NCBI RefSeq assembly: GCF_006538705.1
Contig: NZ_BJLP01000012.1
Location: 1 to 64,000, forward strand
Length of the DNA: 64,000 nt
Direction: 5' to 3'
DNA from: Cellulomonas uda
Lineage (GTDB): Bacteria > Actinomycetota > Actinomycetes > Actinomycetales > Cellulomonadaceae
Part shown: positions 42,688-52,118 of the stretch, piece by piece
Position numbering within the stretch: the first letter of the stretch is position 1
Layout: the number at the start of each line of letters is the position of its first letter
Notes under the pieces: generated by a model
Told to the model about the DNA's origin: nothing
Databases searched by the model: none
The model's input: the letters and a program-made list of their open reading frames with translations, nothing else
Position numbers and translations under genes: made by a program

Positions 42688-43332
42688 GTGCTGAACCGAC
42701 TCCGCGGGGCCATGACCCGCCTGTTCACGCCCGTCGCGCGGGTGCTGCTGCGCGCGGGAGTCTCGCCCGACGCCGTGACGGTCACGGGCACGCTCGTCGT
42801 CGTGGTCACCGCCCTGTGGGCGTTCCCCACCGGCCACTTCCTCGCCGGGTCGCTCGTCATCGCGGTGTTCGCGCTGACCGACTCGCTCGACGGCGTCATG
42901 GCCCGGCAGGCGGGTCGATCGGGTCCGTGGGGTGCGTTCCTCGACTCGACGCTCGACCGGTTCGGGGACGCCGCGATCTTCGGCGGGATCGTGCTGTGGG
43001 GCTTCGGGGTCGGTGACGACGAGCTGACCGCCACGCTCGCGCTCGCCGCGCTCGTGCTCGGGTCCGTCGTGCCCTACGCCCGGGCGCGGGCCGAGGGGCT
43101 GGGCATGAACGGCTCGGGCGGCATCGCCGAGCGCGCGGACCGGTTGCTGCTCGTGCTCGGCGCGACCGGCCTGGTCGGGTTCGGTCTGCCCGTCGTCGTC
43201 CTCACCGTGGTGCTCGGCCTCCTCACGGTCGCCTCCGCCGTGACCGTGGTGCAGCGCATGGCCAAGGTGCGCCGGCAGGCGCGCGCGCTCGAGGTCGCGC
43301 CGTCCGACGGCGCCGCGGGGGCCGGCGCGTGA
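42688..43332 (+). CDS. pgsA: Phosphatidylinositol phosphate synthase PgsA
   Basis: A CDP-alcohol phosphotransferase (214 aa) with the family motif LTDSLDGVMARQAGRSGPWG followed by FLDSTLDR, which binds CDP-diacylglycerol and metals. The membrane protein has about six helices. In this operon position, before patA and pimA, the acceptor is inositol 1-phosphate, giving phosphatidylinositol phosphate, the precursor of phosphatidylinositol mannosides. GTG 42688 has GGGAGA upstream and follows the HIT gene by 4 bp. Confidence 0.92.
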   Translation: MLNRLRGAMTRLFTPVARVLLRAGVSPDAVTVTGTLVVVVTALWAFPTGHFLAGSLVIAVFALTDSLDGVMARQAGRSGPWGAFLDSTLDRFGDAAIFGGIVLWGFGVGDDELTATLALAALVLGSVVPYARARAEGLGMNGSGGIAERADRLLLVLGATGLVGFGLPVVVLTVVLGLLTVASAVTVVQRMAKVRRQARALEVAPSDGAAGAGA

Positions 43333-44309
43333 GGCTCGACGTCGGGGCGCTCTACGCGTTCGCGTGGCGGCACGCGCACCGCGTGCCGGGACCGGTGCTG
43401 CGGGGCGCCGCGAACCTGGGCGCCGACGTCACCTGGTGGCGGCACGGTGACGGGGTGCGGCGGCTGGAGAAGAACCTCGCGCGCGTGCGCCCCGAGCTCG
43501 ACGCGGCACAGCTGCGCCGGCTGTCGCGCGCCGCGATGCGGTCCTACCTGCGCTACTTCGTCGAGGCGTTCTCGCTGGGCGGCTCCACCGGCGACCAGAT
43601 CGACGCGCGCGTGCGCGCGGTCGGGCTCGACGCGATCCGGGACCACGTCGCGCAGGGGCGCGCCGTGGTGCTCGCGCTCGGGCACCTGGGGAACTGGGAC
43701 CTCGCGGGGGCGTGGGCGACGCGCAACGTCGCGCACGTCACGACCGTCGCCGAGCGGCTCGAGCCGCCGCAGGTCTACGAGGAGTTCCTGCGGTTCCGCG
43801 AGGGCCTCGGTATGAGGATCCTCGCGCTGGGTGACGGCGACGTGTTCCGCGAGCTGCTGCGCGTCGCGCGCGCGCCGCAGGGCGGCATCGTCCCGCTGCT
43901 CGCGGACCGTGACCTGACGCACCGCGGCGTCGAGGTCGACCTGTTCGGCCACCGGGCGCGCGTCGCGGCCGGACCGGCCGCGCTGTCGCTCGCGTCCGGG
44001 GCGCCGCTGTTCGCGACGGCGATCACGTACGAGCGGCTGCGCGGTGAGCGCCGACGGCGCGCCGGGACCCCGTGGGGTCTGCGCATCGACTTCGTGCCCG
44101 TGGAGCCCGTGAGCCGCGACGTGCCGCGCGCCGAGCAGGTGCGGGTCCTGACGCAGGCGTGGGTGGACCGCCTCGCGGAGTGCCTGCACCGGCGCCCGCA
44201 GGACTGGCACATGCTCCAGCGCGTGTTCGTCGAGGACCTCGACCCCGAGCGGTACGCGGCCACGCGGCGGCGGGCCGGGGAGCTCGACGAGCGGGTGGAG
44301 GCGTCATGA
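43329..44309 (+). CDS. patA: Phosphatidylinositol mannoside acyltransferase PatA
   Basis: The product (326 aa) belongs to the LpxL/HtrB-like lipid acyltransferases. ALGHLGNWDLAGAWA has the catalytic His and GNWD, and LLADRDLTHRGVEVDLFG is the second conserved segment. Between pgsA and pimA it should acylate the mannose of PIM1 or PIM2 on the cytoplasmic face of the membrane. It overlaps both neighbours by four bases, so the three enzymes are translationally coupled. Confidence 0.92.
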   Translation: MRLDVGALYAFAWRHAHRVPGPVLRGAANLGADVTWWRHGDGVRRLEKNLARVRPELDAAQLRRLSRAAMRSYLRYFVEAFSLGGSTGDQIDARVRAVGLDAIRDHVAQGRAVVLALGHLGNWDLAGAWATRNVAHVTTVAERLEPPQVYEEFLRFREGLGMRILALGDGDVFRELLRVARAPQGGIVPLLADRDLTHRGVEVDLFGHRARVAAGPAALSLASGAPLFATAITYERLRGERRRRAGTPWGLRIDFVPVEPVSRDVPRAEQVRVLTQAWVDRLAECLHRRPQDWHMLQRVFVEDLDPERYAATRRRAGELDERVEAS

Positions 44310-45526
44310 CCGCGCCCGCGACGCGCGCGCTGCGCGTGGGCATCGTCTGCCCCTACTCGTACGACGTGCCCGGCGGGGTGCAGTTCCACGTCCGGGACCT
44401 CGCGGAGGCGCTGCTCTCGCGGGGTCACGCGGTCGAGGTGCTCGCTCCTGCCGACGACGACACCCCGGTGCCCGACTACCTCACGGCCGCGGGCCGGGCC
44501 GTCCCCGTCCGCTACAACGGCTCCGTCGCGCGCCTCACGTTCGGCCCCGTGACCGCCGCACGCACCCGCAAGTGGCTCGAGCAGGGCCGGTTCGACGTGC
44601 TGCACCTGCACGAGCCGGTGACGCCGAGCCTGTCGATGCTGGCGCTGTGGATCGCGGACGGCCCCGTCGTCGCGACGTTCCACACCTCGACCGTGCGCTC
44701 GCGCTCGCTGCAGGTGGCGTTCCCGCTCGTGCGGCAGTCGCTCGAGAAGATCTCCGCGCGCATCGCGGTCTCGGAGGACGCGCGCCGCACGCTCGTCGAC
44801 CACCTCGGCGGTGACGCCGTGGTCATCCCGAACGGCGTGTACGTGGACACGTTCGAAGCGGCCGAGCCCGACCCGCGCTGGACCGGGTCGCCGCAGGCGC
44901 CCACGATCGCGTTCCTCGGCCGGCTCGACGAGCCGCGCAAGGGCCTGGGCGTCCTGCTCGGCGCGGTGCGGGAGGTCCTCGCGCACGTGCCCGGTGCGCG
45001 GTTCCTCGTCGCGGGCCGCGGTGAGACGGGGCAGGAGCAGGCGCGCGAGGTGCTGGGGGACCGGGCCGGTGCGGTCGAGTTCCTCGGCGGGGTGTCCGAC
45101 GACGACAAGGCCAGGCTGCTCGCGTCGGTCGACGTGTACGTCGCCCCGCAGACCGGGGGGGAGAGCTTCGGTATCGTGCTGGTCGAGGCGATGAGCGCGG
45201 GCGCCACCGTCGTCGCGAGCGACCTGGGCGCGTTCTCGCGCGTGCTCGACGACGGGGCGGCCGGCGTGCTGTTCCGGACGGGCGACAGCGACGACCTGGC
45301 CCGCACGCTCGTGCGGGTGCTCGCGGACGCGGACCTGCGCACGCTCGTCGAGGCGCACGCGCGTGCCGTGGTCCGCCGGTACGACTGGTCCGCGGTGACG
45401 GACCAGGTGCTCGCCGTGTACGAGATGGCCGTCGCCGGAGGGCATGCGCCCGTGGGCGAGGACCCGTCCTCGCTGCGCGGCGCGCGGCTCATGGAGCTGC
45501 GCCGCAACCGGGGTGAGGCCCGATGA
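44306..45526 (+). CDS. pimA: Phosphatidylinositol alpha-mannosyltransferase PimA
   Basis: A GT4 enzyme (406 aa) of GT-B fold that transfers mannose from GDP-mannose to phosphatidylinositol. The N-terminus has IVCPYSYDVPGGVQFHVRDL, the classic PimA start, and the C-terminal domain has FLGRLDEPRKGL and the donor-binding GGESFGIVLVEAMSAG. ATG 44306 overlaps the patA stop. It is the committed step of phosphatidylinositol mannoside synthesis. Confidence 0.95.
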   Translation: MTAPATRALRVGIVCPYSYDVPGGVQFHVRDLAEALLSRGHAVEVLAPADDDTPVPDYLTAAGRAVPVRYNGSVARLTFGPVTAARTRKWLEQGRFDVLHLHEPVTPSLSMLALWIADGPVVATFHTSTVRSRSLQVAFPLVRQSLEKISARIAVSEDARRTLVDHLGGDAVVIPNGVYVDTFEAAEPDPRWTGSPQAPTIAFLGRLDEPRKGLGVLLGAVREVLAHVPGARFLVAGRGETGQEQAREVLGDRAGAVEFLGGVSDDDKARLLASVDVYVAPQTGGESFGIVLVEAMSAGATVVASDLGAFSRVLDDGAAGVLFRTGDSDDLARTLVRVLADADLRTLVEAHARAVVRRYDWSAVTDQVLAVYEMAVAGGHAPVGEDPSSLRGARLMELRRNRGEAR

Positions 45527-46200
45527 GGTGGTCCGAGGTCGCGGGCGTCGTCGTCGTGGTGCTCGCCGTGCTGGTGTGGTCGGTGTGGGTCGCGGCGTCC
45601 CGGCTCGACCGGCTGCACCGCAAGGTGGGTGCGTCGCGCAGCGTCGTGCAGGCGCAGCTCGTCCGGCGCGCGACGGTGGCCGCCGAGCTCGCGACGTCGG
45701 GCCTGCTGGACCCGGTCTCGTCGGTCCTCGTGGGGGAGGCCGCGTGGTCGGCGCTCGCCGCGGACAGCGCGGTCGCGCGCCCCGACGCACCGCCCGAGCT
45801 GCTCGCGCTGCTGCTGTCGGACCCGCGGTCGAGCGGTGAGCGTGCCCTGTCGTCGCCCACGGAGGGCGCCCTGGCGACGGTCGAGGAGCTGCGCGACGAG
45901 CGCGGCGAGGTGGAGAGCGAGCTGAGCGCGACGCTGCGCGCGGTGCTCGACGACCCGGACGAGATCGCCGCGATGCGCGCCGTCCCGGGCGGTGACGAGC
46001 TCCTCGACGCCCTGAGCTCGGCCTGGTACCGGGCGGAGATCGCTCGTCGGTTCCACAACGAGGCGGTGCTGCAGGCGCAGCGCGTGCGCCGGGGGCGGTT
46101 CGTGCGGCTCCTGCGGCTCGCGGGGCACGCGCCCGAGCCGCGCACGCTGGAGCTCGACGACGCGTGGCCGGAGGCGCTCGCGCGGCCCGGCGTCGGCTGA
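45523..46200 (+). CDS. LemA-like membrane-anchored protein of unknown function
   Basis: The product (225 aa) has one N-terminal membrane helix (about 5-25) and then a helical domain: LHRKVGASRSVVQAQLVRRA near the start and SSAWYRAEIARRFHNEAVLQ near the end, which ends like LemA proteins (YN-type segment). LemA proteins lack a firm function. It overlaps the pimA stop (ATGA) and is often found after pimA in actinobacteria, which suggests a cell-envelope role. Confidence 0.75.
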   Translation: MRWSEVAGVVVVVLAVLVWSVWVAASRLDRLHRKVGASRSVVQAQLVRRATVAAELATSGLLDPVSSVLVGEAAWSALAADSAVARPDAPPELLALLLSDPRSSGERALSSPTEGALATVEELRDERGEVESELSATLRAVLDDPDEIAAMRAVPGGDELLDALSSAWYRAEIARRFHNEAVLQAQRVRRGRFVRLLRLAGHAPEPRTLELDDAWPEALARPGVG

Positions 46201-46383
46201 CCACGCAGCGGCGCCGGGGCGTACCGCGCGTGAGACGTGCGGGCGGGTGCCGGTGCGCCACGCACTAGGATGGCCGGGTCGGTCCGTCGTGGTGCCCGTC
46301 CTCGTGTGGACGTCCCGCCCACGCGCGACGGCACCCCCCGACCGCACACCCCGTGACCGCACTTTCCACCTGCGAGGCTCGAC

Positions 46384-47310
46384 GTGACCAGCGACACCAG
46401 CCAGCCCACCCCCACGAGCGACGCGGCCGGCGTCGTCGGCACCGCGCGCGTCAAGCGCGGCATGGCCGAGATGCTCAAGGGCGGCGTCATCATGGACGTC
46501 GTCACCGCGGAGCAGGCGAAGATCGCCGAGGACGCGGGCGCCGTCGCCGTCATGGCGCTCGAGCGCGTGCCGGCGGACATCCGCGCGCAGGGTGGCGTGG
46601 CGCGCATGAGCGACCCGGACCTGATCGACGGCATCATCGAGGCCGTCTCGATCCCGGTCATGGCCAAGGCGCGCATCGGGCACTTCGTCGAGGCGCAGGT
46701 GCTGCAGAGCCTCGGAGTCGACTACGTCGACGAGTCCGAGGTCCTCACACCCGCGGACTACGCCCACCACATCGACAAGTGGGCGTTCACGGTGCCGTTC
46801 GTGTGCGGTGCGACCAACCTGGGCGAGGCGCTGCGCCGCATCACCGAGGGCGCGGCGATGATCCGCTCCAAGGGCGAGGCGGGCACGGGCGACGTGTCCA
46901 ACGCGACGACCCACATGCGCACGCTGCGCGACGAGATCCGCCGCCTCACCTCGCTGCCCGAGGACGAGCTGTACCTCGCCGCCAAGGAGCTGCAGGCCCC
47001 GTACGAGCTCGTCAAGGAGGTCGCGACCGCGGGCAAGCTCCCGGTGGTGCTGTTCACCGCGGGTGGCATCGCGACGCCCGCGGACGCGGCCATGATGATG
47101 CAGCTCGGTGCTGAGGGCGTGTTCGTCGGCTCGGGCATCTTCAAGTCGGGCAACCCGGCCGAGCGCGCCGCGGCGATCGTCAAGGCGACGACGTTCTACG
47201 ACGACCCGGACGTCATCGCGAAGGTCTCGCGCGGCCTCGGCGAGGCGATGGTCGGCATCAACGTCGACGACGTGCCGGTGCCGCACCGCCTGGCCGAGCG
47301 GGGCTGGTGA
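46384..47310 (+). CDS. pdxS: Pyridoxal 5'-phosphate synthase subunit PdxS
   Basis: PdxS (308 aa) builds PLP from ribose 5-phosphate, glyceraldehyde 3-phosphate and ammonia supplied by PdxT. Signature segments are [50 protein letters not shown] with a catalytic Lys and [18 protein letters not shown] -10 at 46266-46271 implies a leader of about 105 bases in which I see no riboswitch. pdxT lies 2 kb downstream, after a Nudix and an aminotransferase gene. Confidence 0.97.
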   Translation: MTSDTSQPTPTSDAAGVVGTARVKRGMAEMLKGGVIMDVVTAEQAKIAEDAGAVAVMALERVPADIRAQGGVARMSDPDLIDGIIEAVSIPVMAKARIGHFVEAQVLQSLGVDYVDESEVLTPADYAHHIDKWAFTVPFVCGATNLGEALRRITEGAAMIRSKGEAGTGDVSNATTHMRTLRDEIRRLTSLPEDELYLAAKELQAPYELVKEVATAGKLPVVLFTAGGIATPADAAMMMQLGAEGVFVGSGIFKSGNPAERAAAIVKATTFYDDPDVIAKVSRGLGEAMVGINVDDVPVPHRLAERGW

Positions 47311-47960
47311 CCTCACCGGGTTCGACGAGGGCCGCGGGCGACGAGGAGCCCGCGGCCCTCGTCGTGCCCGCCGGCCCGCCGGCCGACGACGCCGGGGACC
47401 CGGACGGCGGCGGCACCGGACCGGACCACGCGCTCGGTCCGGAGTGGACCCGCGGTGCGGACGGGATGCTGTCGCGCACCGCGGCGCGTGTGATCCTGCT
47501 CGACGAGCACGACCGCGTGCTGCTGATCCGGGGGCACGACGCGGACCAGCCGGAGCGGTCGTGGTGGTTCACGGTCGGTGGCGGGATCGACGCGGGGGAG
47601 TCCGCGCGCGAGGCGGCGGTGCGCGAGGTGCGCGAGGAGACGGGCATCGTGCTGGCCGACGACGCGCTCGTCGGTCCGGTGCTGACGCGCTCGGCGATCT
47701 TCGACTTCTTCTTCGAGCACTGCCGGCAGGACGAGGAGATCTTCCTCGCGCGCGTGCCGGCGTCGTCGTTCGTCGCGGAGGACCGCTCGGGCTGGACCGC
47801 GCTCGAGCAGGACGTGATCGACGAGCTGCGGTGGTGGTCGCTGGCCGACCTGGCCGCCGTCGAGATCGAGGTGTTCCCCGAGGGGCTCGCGACGCTCGTC
47901 GCGGGCCTGCTGCCGCAGTGGGACGGCGAGACGCGCCACCTGGGCCTCGCGCGGGAGTGA
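47307..47960 (+). CDS. Nudix hydrolase
   Basis: The product (217 aa) has a complete Nudix box, [18 protein letters not shown] followed by REETGI, which hydrolyses nucleoside-diphosphate-X compounds. The first 55 residues are disordered-looking (alanine-, proline- and aspartate-rich). The GTG overlaps the pdxS stop (GTGA), so it is made with PdxS. Whether it acts on a metabolite of the B6 route is unknown. Confidence 0.9.
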   Translation: MTSPGSTRAAGDEEPAALVVPAGPPADDAGDPDGGGTGPDHALGPEWTRGADGMLSRTAARVILLDEHDRVLLIRGHDADQPERSWWFTVGGGIDAGESAREAAVREVREETGIVLADDALVGPVLTRSAIFDFFFEHCRQDEEIFLARVPASSFVAEDRSGWTALEQDVIDELRWWSLADLAAVEIEVFPEGLATLVAGLLPQWDGETRHLGLARE

Positions 47961-48017
47961 GGGTCGCCCGTGCGGGTGACCGTACTGGTCGGTAACCTGC
48001 GCGTGACCTGAACCGCC

Positions 48018-48023
48018 TACCGT
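48018..48023 (+). promoter_or_regulatory. -10 box of a probable leaderless mRNA (aminotransferase)
   Basis: TACCGT ends six bases before the ATG at 48030. The purines GGAG between them are too near to serve as a ribosome site. Confidence 0.5.
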
Positions 48024-48029
48024 CGGAGC

Positions 48030-49214
48030 ATGCCGACCCTCTCGCCGACCTCGCCCGCGCGCGCGATCCCGCGCAGCGGCATCCGGACGCTCATGGAGCT
48101 CGCGCTGCGCGACCCCGACGCGCTCCACCTCGAGATCGGCGAACCCGACGCGACACCCCCCGCGCACGTCCTCGACGCGGTCGCGCGGGCCGGCCGCGAC
48201 GGGCGGCTCGGCTACACCTCGAGCCTGGGACTCGACGAGCTGCGGGAGGCCGGCGCGGAGCGGATCGCCCGACGGTCCGGCGCGCGCGCCGACGCGTCCT
48301 CGGTCGTCGTGACGCACGGCGCGATGAACGGGCTCGCGACCGTGATGACCGCGCTGCTCGGGCCGGGCGACGAGGTGCTGCTGCCCGACCCCACGTTCCC
48401 GAACTGGGCGATGGCGGCGCGCGCGTGCGCGGCGGTGCCGACGACCTACCCGGCGCACGCCCGGGAGGGCTTCGTCCCGCGGGTCGAGGACGTCGAGGCT
48501 GCGATCACGCCCCGCACGCGGGCGCTCGTCGTCTGCTCGCCCAACAACCCGACGGGCGCGGTCTACCCGGCCGCGACGCTCGAGGCGCTCGTCGAGCTCG
48601 CACGCCGGCACGACCTGTGGGTCCTGTCCGACGAGTGCTACGAGGCGATCACCTTCGACACCCCGCACGTGAGCCCCGCGGCGTTCGACACCGACGGGCG
48701 CGTGCTCGTCTTCCACTCGATGTCGAAGACGTACGCCATGACGGGATGGCGGATCGGTCTCGCGCACCTGCCCGACCCGGAGCTCGTCGAGATCGTCGGG
48801 CACGTCGCGGAGGCGACGCTCGCGTGCCCGTCGGCGGGCGGGCAGCACGCCGCGCTCGCCGCCCTCACCGGCTCCCAGGAGTGGGTGCACGACGCGGTCG
48901 AGTCGTACTGGGACCGGCGCGACGCCGCGGTGCGGCTGCTGACCGCGCGCGGGCTGCGGTTCAGCGAGCCCGACGGCGCGTTCTACCTCATGGTCGACGT
49001 GGGCACGCCCGACACCGACGCGTTCGCGACCCGCCTGCTCGCTCGACGGCACGTCGCGGTCGCGCCCGGTTCCACGTTCGGCCGCGGCGCGCAGCGCATG
49101 GTGCGCGTGAGCCTGGCGGCGCCGCGCGACCGCATGCTCGAGGGCCTGTCCCGGCTCGCGGACGAGGTGCGCCCGGCGGCCGGCAGCGCGGTGCGTGCCG
49201 CAGCGGCCCGCTGA
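48030..49214 (+). CDS. Class I/II pyridoxal-phosphate aminotransferase
   Basis: The product (394 aa) is a fold-type I aminotransferase. CSPNNPTGAVYP, DECYEAI and the PLP-binding SMSKTYAMTGWRIGLAHL are present. The exact amino-acid substrate cannot be read; the pattern resembles aspartate- or alanine-type enzymes of subgroup I. It sits between pdxS and pdxT, the two subunits that make its cofactor. It appears to have its own leaderless promoter. Confidence 0.9.
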   Translation: MPTLSPTSPARAIPRSGIRTLMELALRDPDALHLEIGEPDATPPAHVLDAVARAGRDGRLGYTSSLGLDELREAGAERIARRSGARADASSVVVTHGAMNGLATVMTALLGPGDEVLLPDPTFPNWAMAARACAAVPTTYPAHAREGFVPRVEDVEAAITPRTRALVVCSPNNPTGAVYPAATLEALVELARRHDLWVLSDECYEAITFDTPHVSPAAFDTDGRVLVFHSMSKTYAMTGWRIGLAHLPDPELVEIVGHVAEATLACPSAGGQHAALAALTGSQEWVHDAVESYWDRRDAAVRLLTARGLRFSEPDGAFYLMVDVGTPDTDAFATRLLARRHVAVAPGSTFGRGAQRMVRVSLAAPRDRMLEGLSRLADEVRPAAGSAVRAAAAR

Positions 49215-49290
49215 CGGCGCGACCCCAGGGCCGCCGCGCGGTGGAGGCGGCGGGCGTGAGCGCACGCGCCGAGCGGCGCCGGGGGCGACC

Positions 49291-49296
49291 TAGGAT
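49291..49296 (+). promoter_or_regulatory. -10 box of a probable leaderless pdxT mRNA
   Basis: TAGGAT ends six bases before the GTG at 49303. No ribosome site lies between. Confidence 0.5.
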
Positions 49297-49302
49297 CGCC
49301 GG

Positions 49303-49908
49303 GTGACTGTCACCGTCGGTGTCCTGGCCCTGCAGGGGGACGTGCGCGAGCACGCGCACGCGCTCGAGTCCGAGGGCGCACGTGCGGTCCCCGTGCGTCG
49401 CACCTGCGAGCTCGACGCGGTCGACGCGCTCGTCATCCCCGGTGGGGAGTCGACGACGATCGACAAGCTCCTGCGCGCGTTCGACCTGTTCGAGCCGGTG
49501 CGTGCGCGGCTGCGCGGCGGGATGCCCGCGTACGGCTCGTGCGCGGGCATGATCCTGCTCGCCGACCGGGTGCTCGGCGGGATCGAGGGGCAGCAGACGC
49601 TCGGTGGCGTGGACATCACGGTGCGGCGCAACGCGTTCGGGCGTCAGGTCGACTCGTTCGAGACCGACCTCGCGATCGAGGGCGTCGAGGACGGTCCGCT
49701 GCACGCGGTCTTCATCCGCGCGCCGTGGGTCGAGGAGGTCGGCCCGGCGGCCTCGGTGGTCGGGCGCGTCGAGTCGGGGCCGGCCGCCGGTAGGATCGTC
49801 GCGGTCCGCCAGGGACCGCTGCTCGTGACCTCCTTCCATCCCGAGGTGACCGGCGACACCCGGGTGCACCGTCTCTTCGTCCAGATCGTCCTCGACACCC
49901 AGGGGTAA
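49303..49908 (+). CDS. pdxT: Pyridoxal 5'-phosphate synthase glutaminase PdxT
   Basis: PdxT (201 aa) releases ammonia from glutamine for PdxS. The triad regions are visible: [25 protein letters not shown] with the nucleophile Cys and [12 protein letters not shown] with His and Glu. Length is normal. GTG 49303 is adjacent to a -10 box. It is followed 7 bp later by the yebC-like gene. Confidence 0.96.
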   Translation: MTVTVGVLALQGDVREHAHALESEGARAVPVRRTCELDAVDALVIPGGESTTIDKLLRAFDLFEPVRARLRGGMPAYGSCAGMILLADRVLGGIEGQQTLGGVDITVRRNAFGRQVDSFETDLAIEGVEDGPLHAVFIRAPWVEEVGPAASVVGRVESGPAAGRIVAVRQGPLLVTSFHPEVTGDTRVHRLFVQIVLDTQG

Positions 49909-49915
49909 CGAGCGC

Positions 49916-50671
49916 ATGTCGGGTCACTCCAAGTGGGCCACCACGAAGCACAAGAAGGCCGTGATCGACGCGAAGCGCGGCAAGCTCTTCGCGAAGCTGA
50001 TCAAGAACATCGAGGTGGCCGCCCGCACGGGCGGTGGTGACCCCGCGGGCAACCCCACGCTGTTCGACGCCATCCAGAAGGCCAAGAAGTCGTCCGTCCC
50101 GAACGACAACATCGACCGGGCGGTCAAGCGCGGCTCGGGCCAGGAGGCCGGCGGCGCGGACTACCAGACGATCATGTACGAGGGCTACGGCCCCGGTGGG
50201 GTCGCGGTGCTCGTCGAGTGCCTCACCGACAACCGCAACCGCGCGGCGTCCGACGTCCGCGTGGCGTTCACCCGCAACGGCGGCCAGATGGCCGACCCGG
50301 GCTCGGTCGCGTACATCTTCAGCCGCAAGGGCGTCGTCGTCGTGCCCCAGGAGGGCACCGACGAGGAGGCGGTCATGGAGGCGGTCCTCGAGGCGGGCGG
50401 CGAGGAGGTCAACGACCTCGGCGAGTCCTTCGAGGTGCTGAGCGAGGCGACCGACCTCGTGCCCGTGCGGACGGCGCTGCAGGAGGCGGGCATCGACTAC
50501 GACTCCGCCGACGTGGTGTGGTGGCCGTCGACGCAGATCGAGGTCGACGCCGAGGGTGCGCGCAAGATCCTGCGCCTGATCGACGCGCTCGAGGACTCCG
50601 ACGACGTGCAGAACGTCTACGCGAACTTCGACGCCTCCGACGAGGTCATGGCCGAGCTCGAGGACGACTGA
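49916..50671 (+). CDS. YebC/PmpR-family protein
   Basis: The product (251 aa) begins [20 protein letters not shown], the family signature, and has [20 protein letters not shown] in the middle. Members have been described as transcriptional regulators; some recent work ties the family to relief of ribosome stalling. It is cytoplasmic and full length. In actinobacteria the order pdxT-yebC-ruvC-ruvA-ruvB is common, and it is kept here, with a strong hairpin between yebC and ruvC. Confidence 0.95.
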   Translation: MSGHSKWATTKHKKAVIDAKRGKLFAKLIKNIEVAARTGGGDPAGNPTLFDAIQKAKKSSVPNDNIDRAVKRGSGQEAGGADYQTIMYEGYGPGGVAVLVECLTDNRNRAASDVRVAFTRNGGQMADPGSVAYIFSRKGVVVVPQEGTDEEAVMEAVLEAGGEEVNDLGESFEVLSEATDLVPVRTALQEAGIDYDSADVVWWPSTQIEVDAEGARKILRLIDALEDSDDVQNVYANFDASDEVMAELEDD

Positions 50672-50703
50672 GCCGGCCGGACGCGGACCGTCCGAGCACG
50701 CGA

Positions 50704-50739
50704 CGAGGGGCGCGTCACCTGCGGGTGACGCGCCCCTCG
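50704..50739. terminator. Strong hairpin between yebC and ruvC
   Basis: A perfect 16-bp stem (50704-50719 with 50724-50739) with loop TGCG. It separates the pdxT-yebC transcript from ruvC. No T run follows, as often in this window. Confidence 0.8.
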
Positions 50740-50838
50740 CGCGTCCCGGGCGGGCACCGACGCGTCGCGGCGAGCGGCGTGGGCGACTCGCGGTCGCGGG
50801 TGCCGGGGGAGCCCGCGGCGGGGTGCGACGATGCGCTC

Positions 50839-51399
50839 GTGCGAGTCCTCGGTGTCGACCCCGGCCTGACGCGGTGCGGCCTCGGCGTGGTCGACGGCCT
50901 GCCGGGGCGCCGCGTGCAGCTCGTCGCGGTGGGCGTGGCGACGTCCGCGCCGACGCTCGACGTGGACCAGCGGCTGCTCGTGATCGAGCGGCGGATCGAG
51001 GAGTGGCTCGAGGAGCACGCGCCCGACACGGTCGCCGTCGAGCGGGTGTTCGCGCAGCACAACGTCCGGACGGTCATGGGCACCGCGCAGGTCGCCGGGC
51101 TCGCGATGGTCGCCGCCGCGCGTCGGCGCATCCCCGTCGCGCTGCACACACCGTCCGAGGTGAAGGCCGCGGTGACGGGCAGCGGTCGTGCGGACAAGCC
51201 GCAGGTGCAGACGATGGTCGCGCGTCTCCTGCGGCTCGAGGCGGTGCCCCGGCCCGCGGACGCGGCGGACGCGCTGGCGCTCGCGATCTGCCACCTGTGG
51301 CGGCCGGCCGGCGCGCTGGGCGCGCCGGAGCGCCCCGGGTCGGCCCTGACCCCGGCGCAGCGCGCCTGGGCCGCGGCGGAGCAGGCGGCGCGGCGCTAG
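50839..51399 (+). CDS. ruvC: Holliday junction endonuclease RuvC
   Basis: RuvC (186 aa) cuts Holliday junctions held by RuvAB. The acidic active site is seen in [32 protein letters not shown] and [14 protein letters not shown]. The GTG at 50839 gives the normal length; a GACGAT hexamer six bases upstream may make the mRNA leaderless. ruvA follows after a 95-bp gap that holds an SOS-like box. Confidence 0.96.
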   Translation: MRVLGVDPGLTRCGLGVVDGLPGRRVQLVAVGVATSAPTLDVDQRLLVIERRIEEWLEEHAPDTVAVERVFAQHNVRTVMGTAQVAGLAMVAAARRRIPVALHTPSEVKAAVTGSGRADKPQVQTMVARLLRLEAVPRPADAADALALAICHLWRPAGALGAPERPGSALTPAQRAWAAAEQAARR

Positions 51400-51407
51400 C
51401 GTGTCGT

Positions 51408-51423
51408 TCGTACAGATGTTCGC
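51408..51423. promoter_or_regulatory. SOS (LexA) box candidate before ruvA
   Basis: TCGTACAGATGTTCGC matches 13 of 16 positions of the actinobacterial and Gram-positive SOS consensus TCGAACATATGTTCGA and keeps the GTTCG half perfect. It lies 72 bp before the ruvA start, where a LexA site makes sense for recombination repair. Confidence 0.6.
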
Positions 51424-51494
51424 CCCTGTGGGAGAGTGGCCCGGGCAGGCCGTCCCGACGACCAGCGGACGGCCGTGACGACGAGGGAGGGCGC

Positions 51495-52118
51495 GTGATC
51501 GCCTCGGTGCGCGGGACGGTGCTCGCGGTGCGGCTGGACTCGGCGGTGGTCGAGGTCGGGGGCGTCGGGATGCTCGTGCAGGCGACCCCCGCCACGCTCG
51601 CGCAGCTGCGTGTCGGGCAGGAGTCGACGTTGCACACCTCGCTCGTCGTGCGGGAGGACTCGCTCACCCTGTTCGGCTTCGCGGACGACGACGAGCGCGA
51701 GGTGTTCGAGACGGTGCAGACGGTCAGCGGGGTCGGCCCGCGCCTGGCGCTGGCGATGCTCGCGGTGCACACGCCGGACGGGTTGCGCCGGGCGGTCGCC
51801 GACGAGGACCTCAAGGCGCTCGAGCGCGTGCCCGGCATCGGCCGCAAGGGCGCGCAGCGCATCGTGCTCGAGCTCAAGGACCGGCTCGGCGCCCCGGCCC
51901 CGGCCGTGGTGGGCGGGCAGCCGCAGGCCACCGTGCCCACCGGGGACGACCGGCGCCAGCAGGTCGTCGACGCGCTCGTCGGCCTCGGCTGGAACGCCAA
52001 GGTCGCCGAGCAGGCCGTCGAGTCCGTGCTCGAGGATGTCGAGGGCCCGCTGCGCGCCGACGAGGTGCCGGGGGTGCTGCGGGCGGCGCTGCGGAGCCTG
52101 GGTGGTGGCCGTGGCTGA
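51495..52118 (+). CDS. ruvA: Holliday junction branch-migration protein RuvA
   Basis: RuvA (207 aa) binds the four-way junction and recruits RuvB. It starts [20 protein letters not shown]; the helix-hairpin-helix pair [13 protein letters not shown] and [16 protein letters not shown] is clear, and the C-terminal RuvB-binding domain ([18 protein letters not shown]) is present. GGGAGG lies 4 bases before the GTG. The end overlaps the ruvB start by 8 bp. Confidence 0.96.
   Translation: MIASVRGTVLAVRLDSAVVEVGGVGMLVQATPATLAQLRVGQESTLHTSLVVREDSLTLFGFADDDEREVFETVQTVSGVGPRLALAMLAVHTPDGLRRAVADEDLKALERVPGIGRKGAQRIVLELKDRLGAPAPAVVGGQPQATVPTGDDRRQQVVDALVGLGWNAKVAEQAVESVLEDVEGPLRADEVPGVLRAALRSLGGGRG

Noticed and set aside
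39858-43034. 1058-codon open frame antisense to thrS, HIT and pgsA
   Set aside because: Same reason: it is the shadow of three recognisable genes and has no motif of its own.
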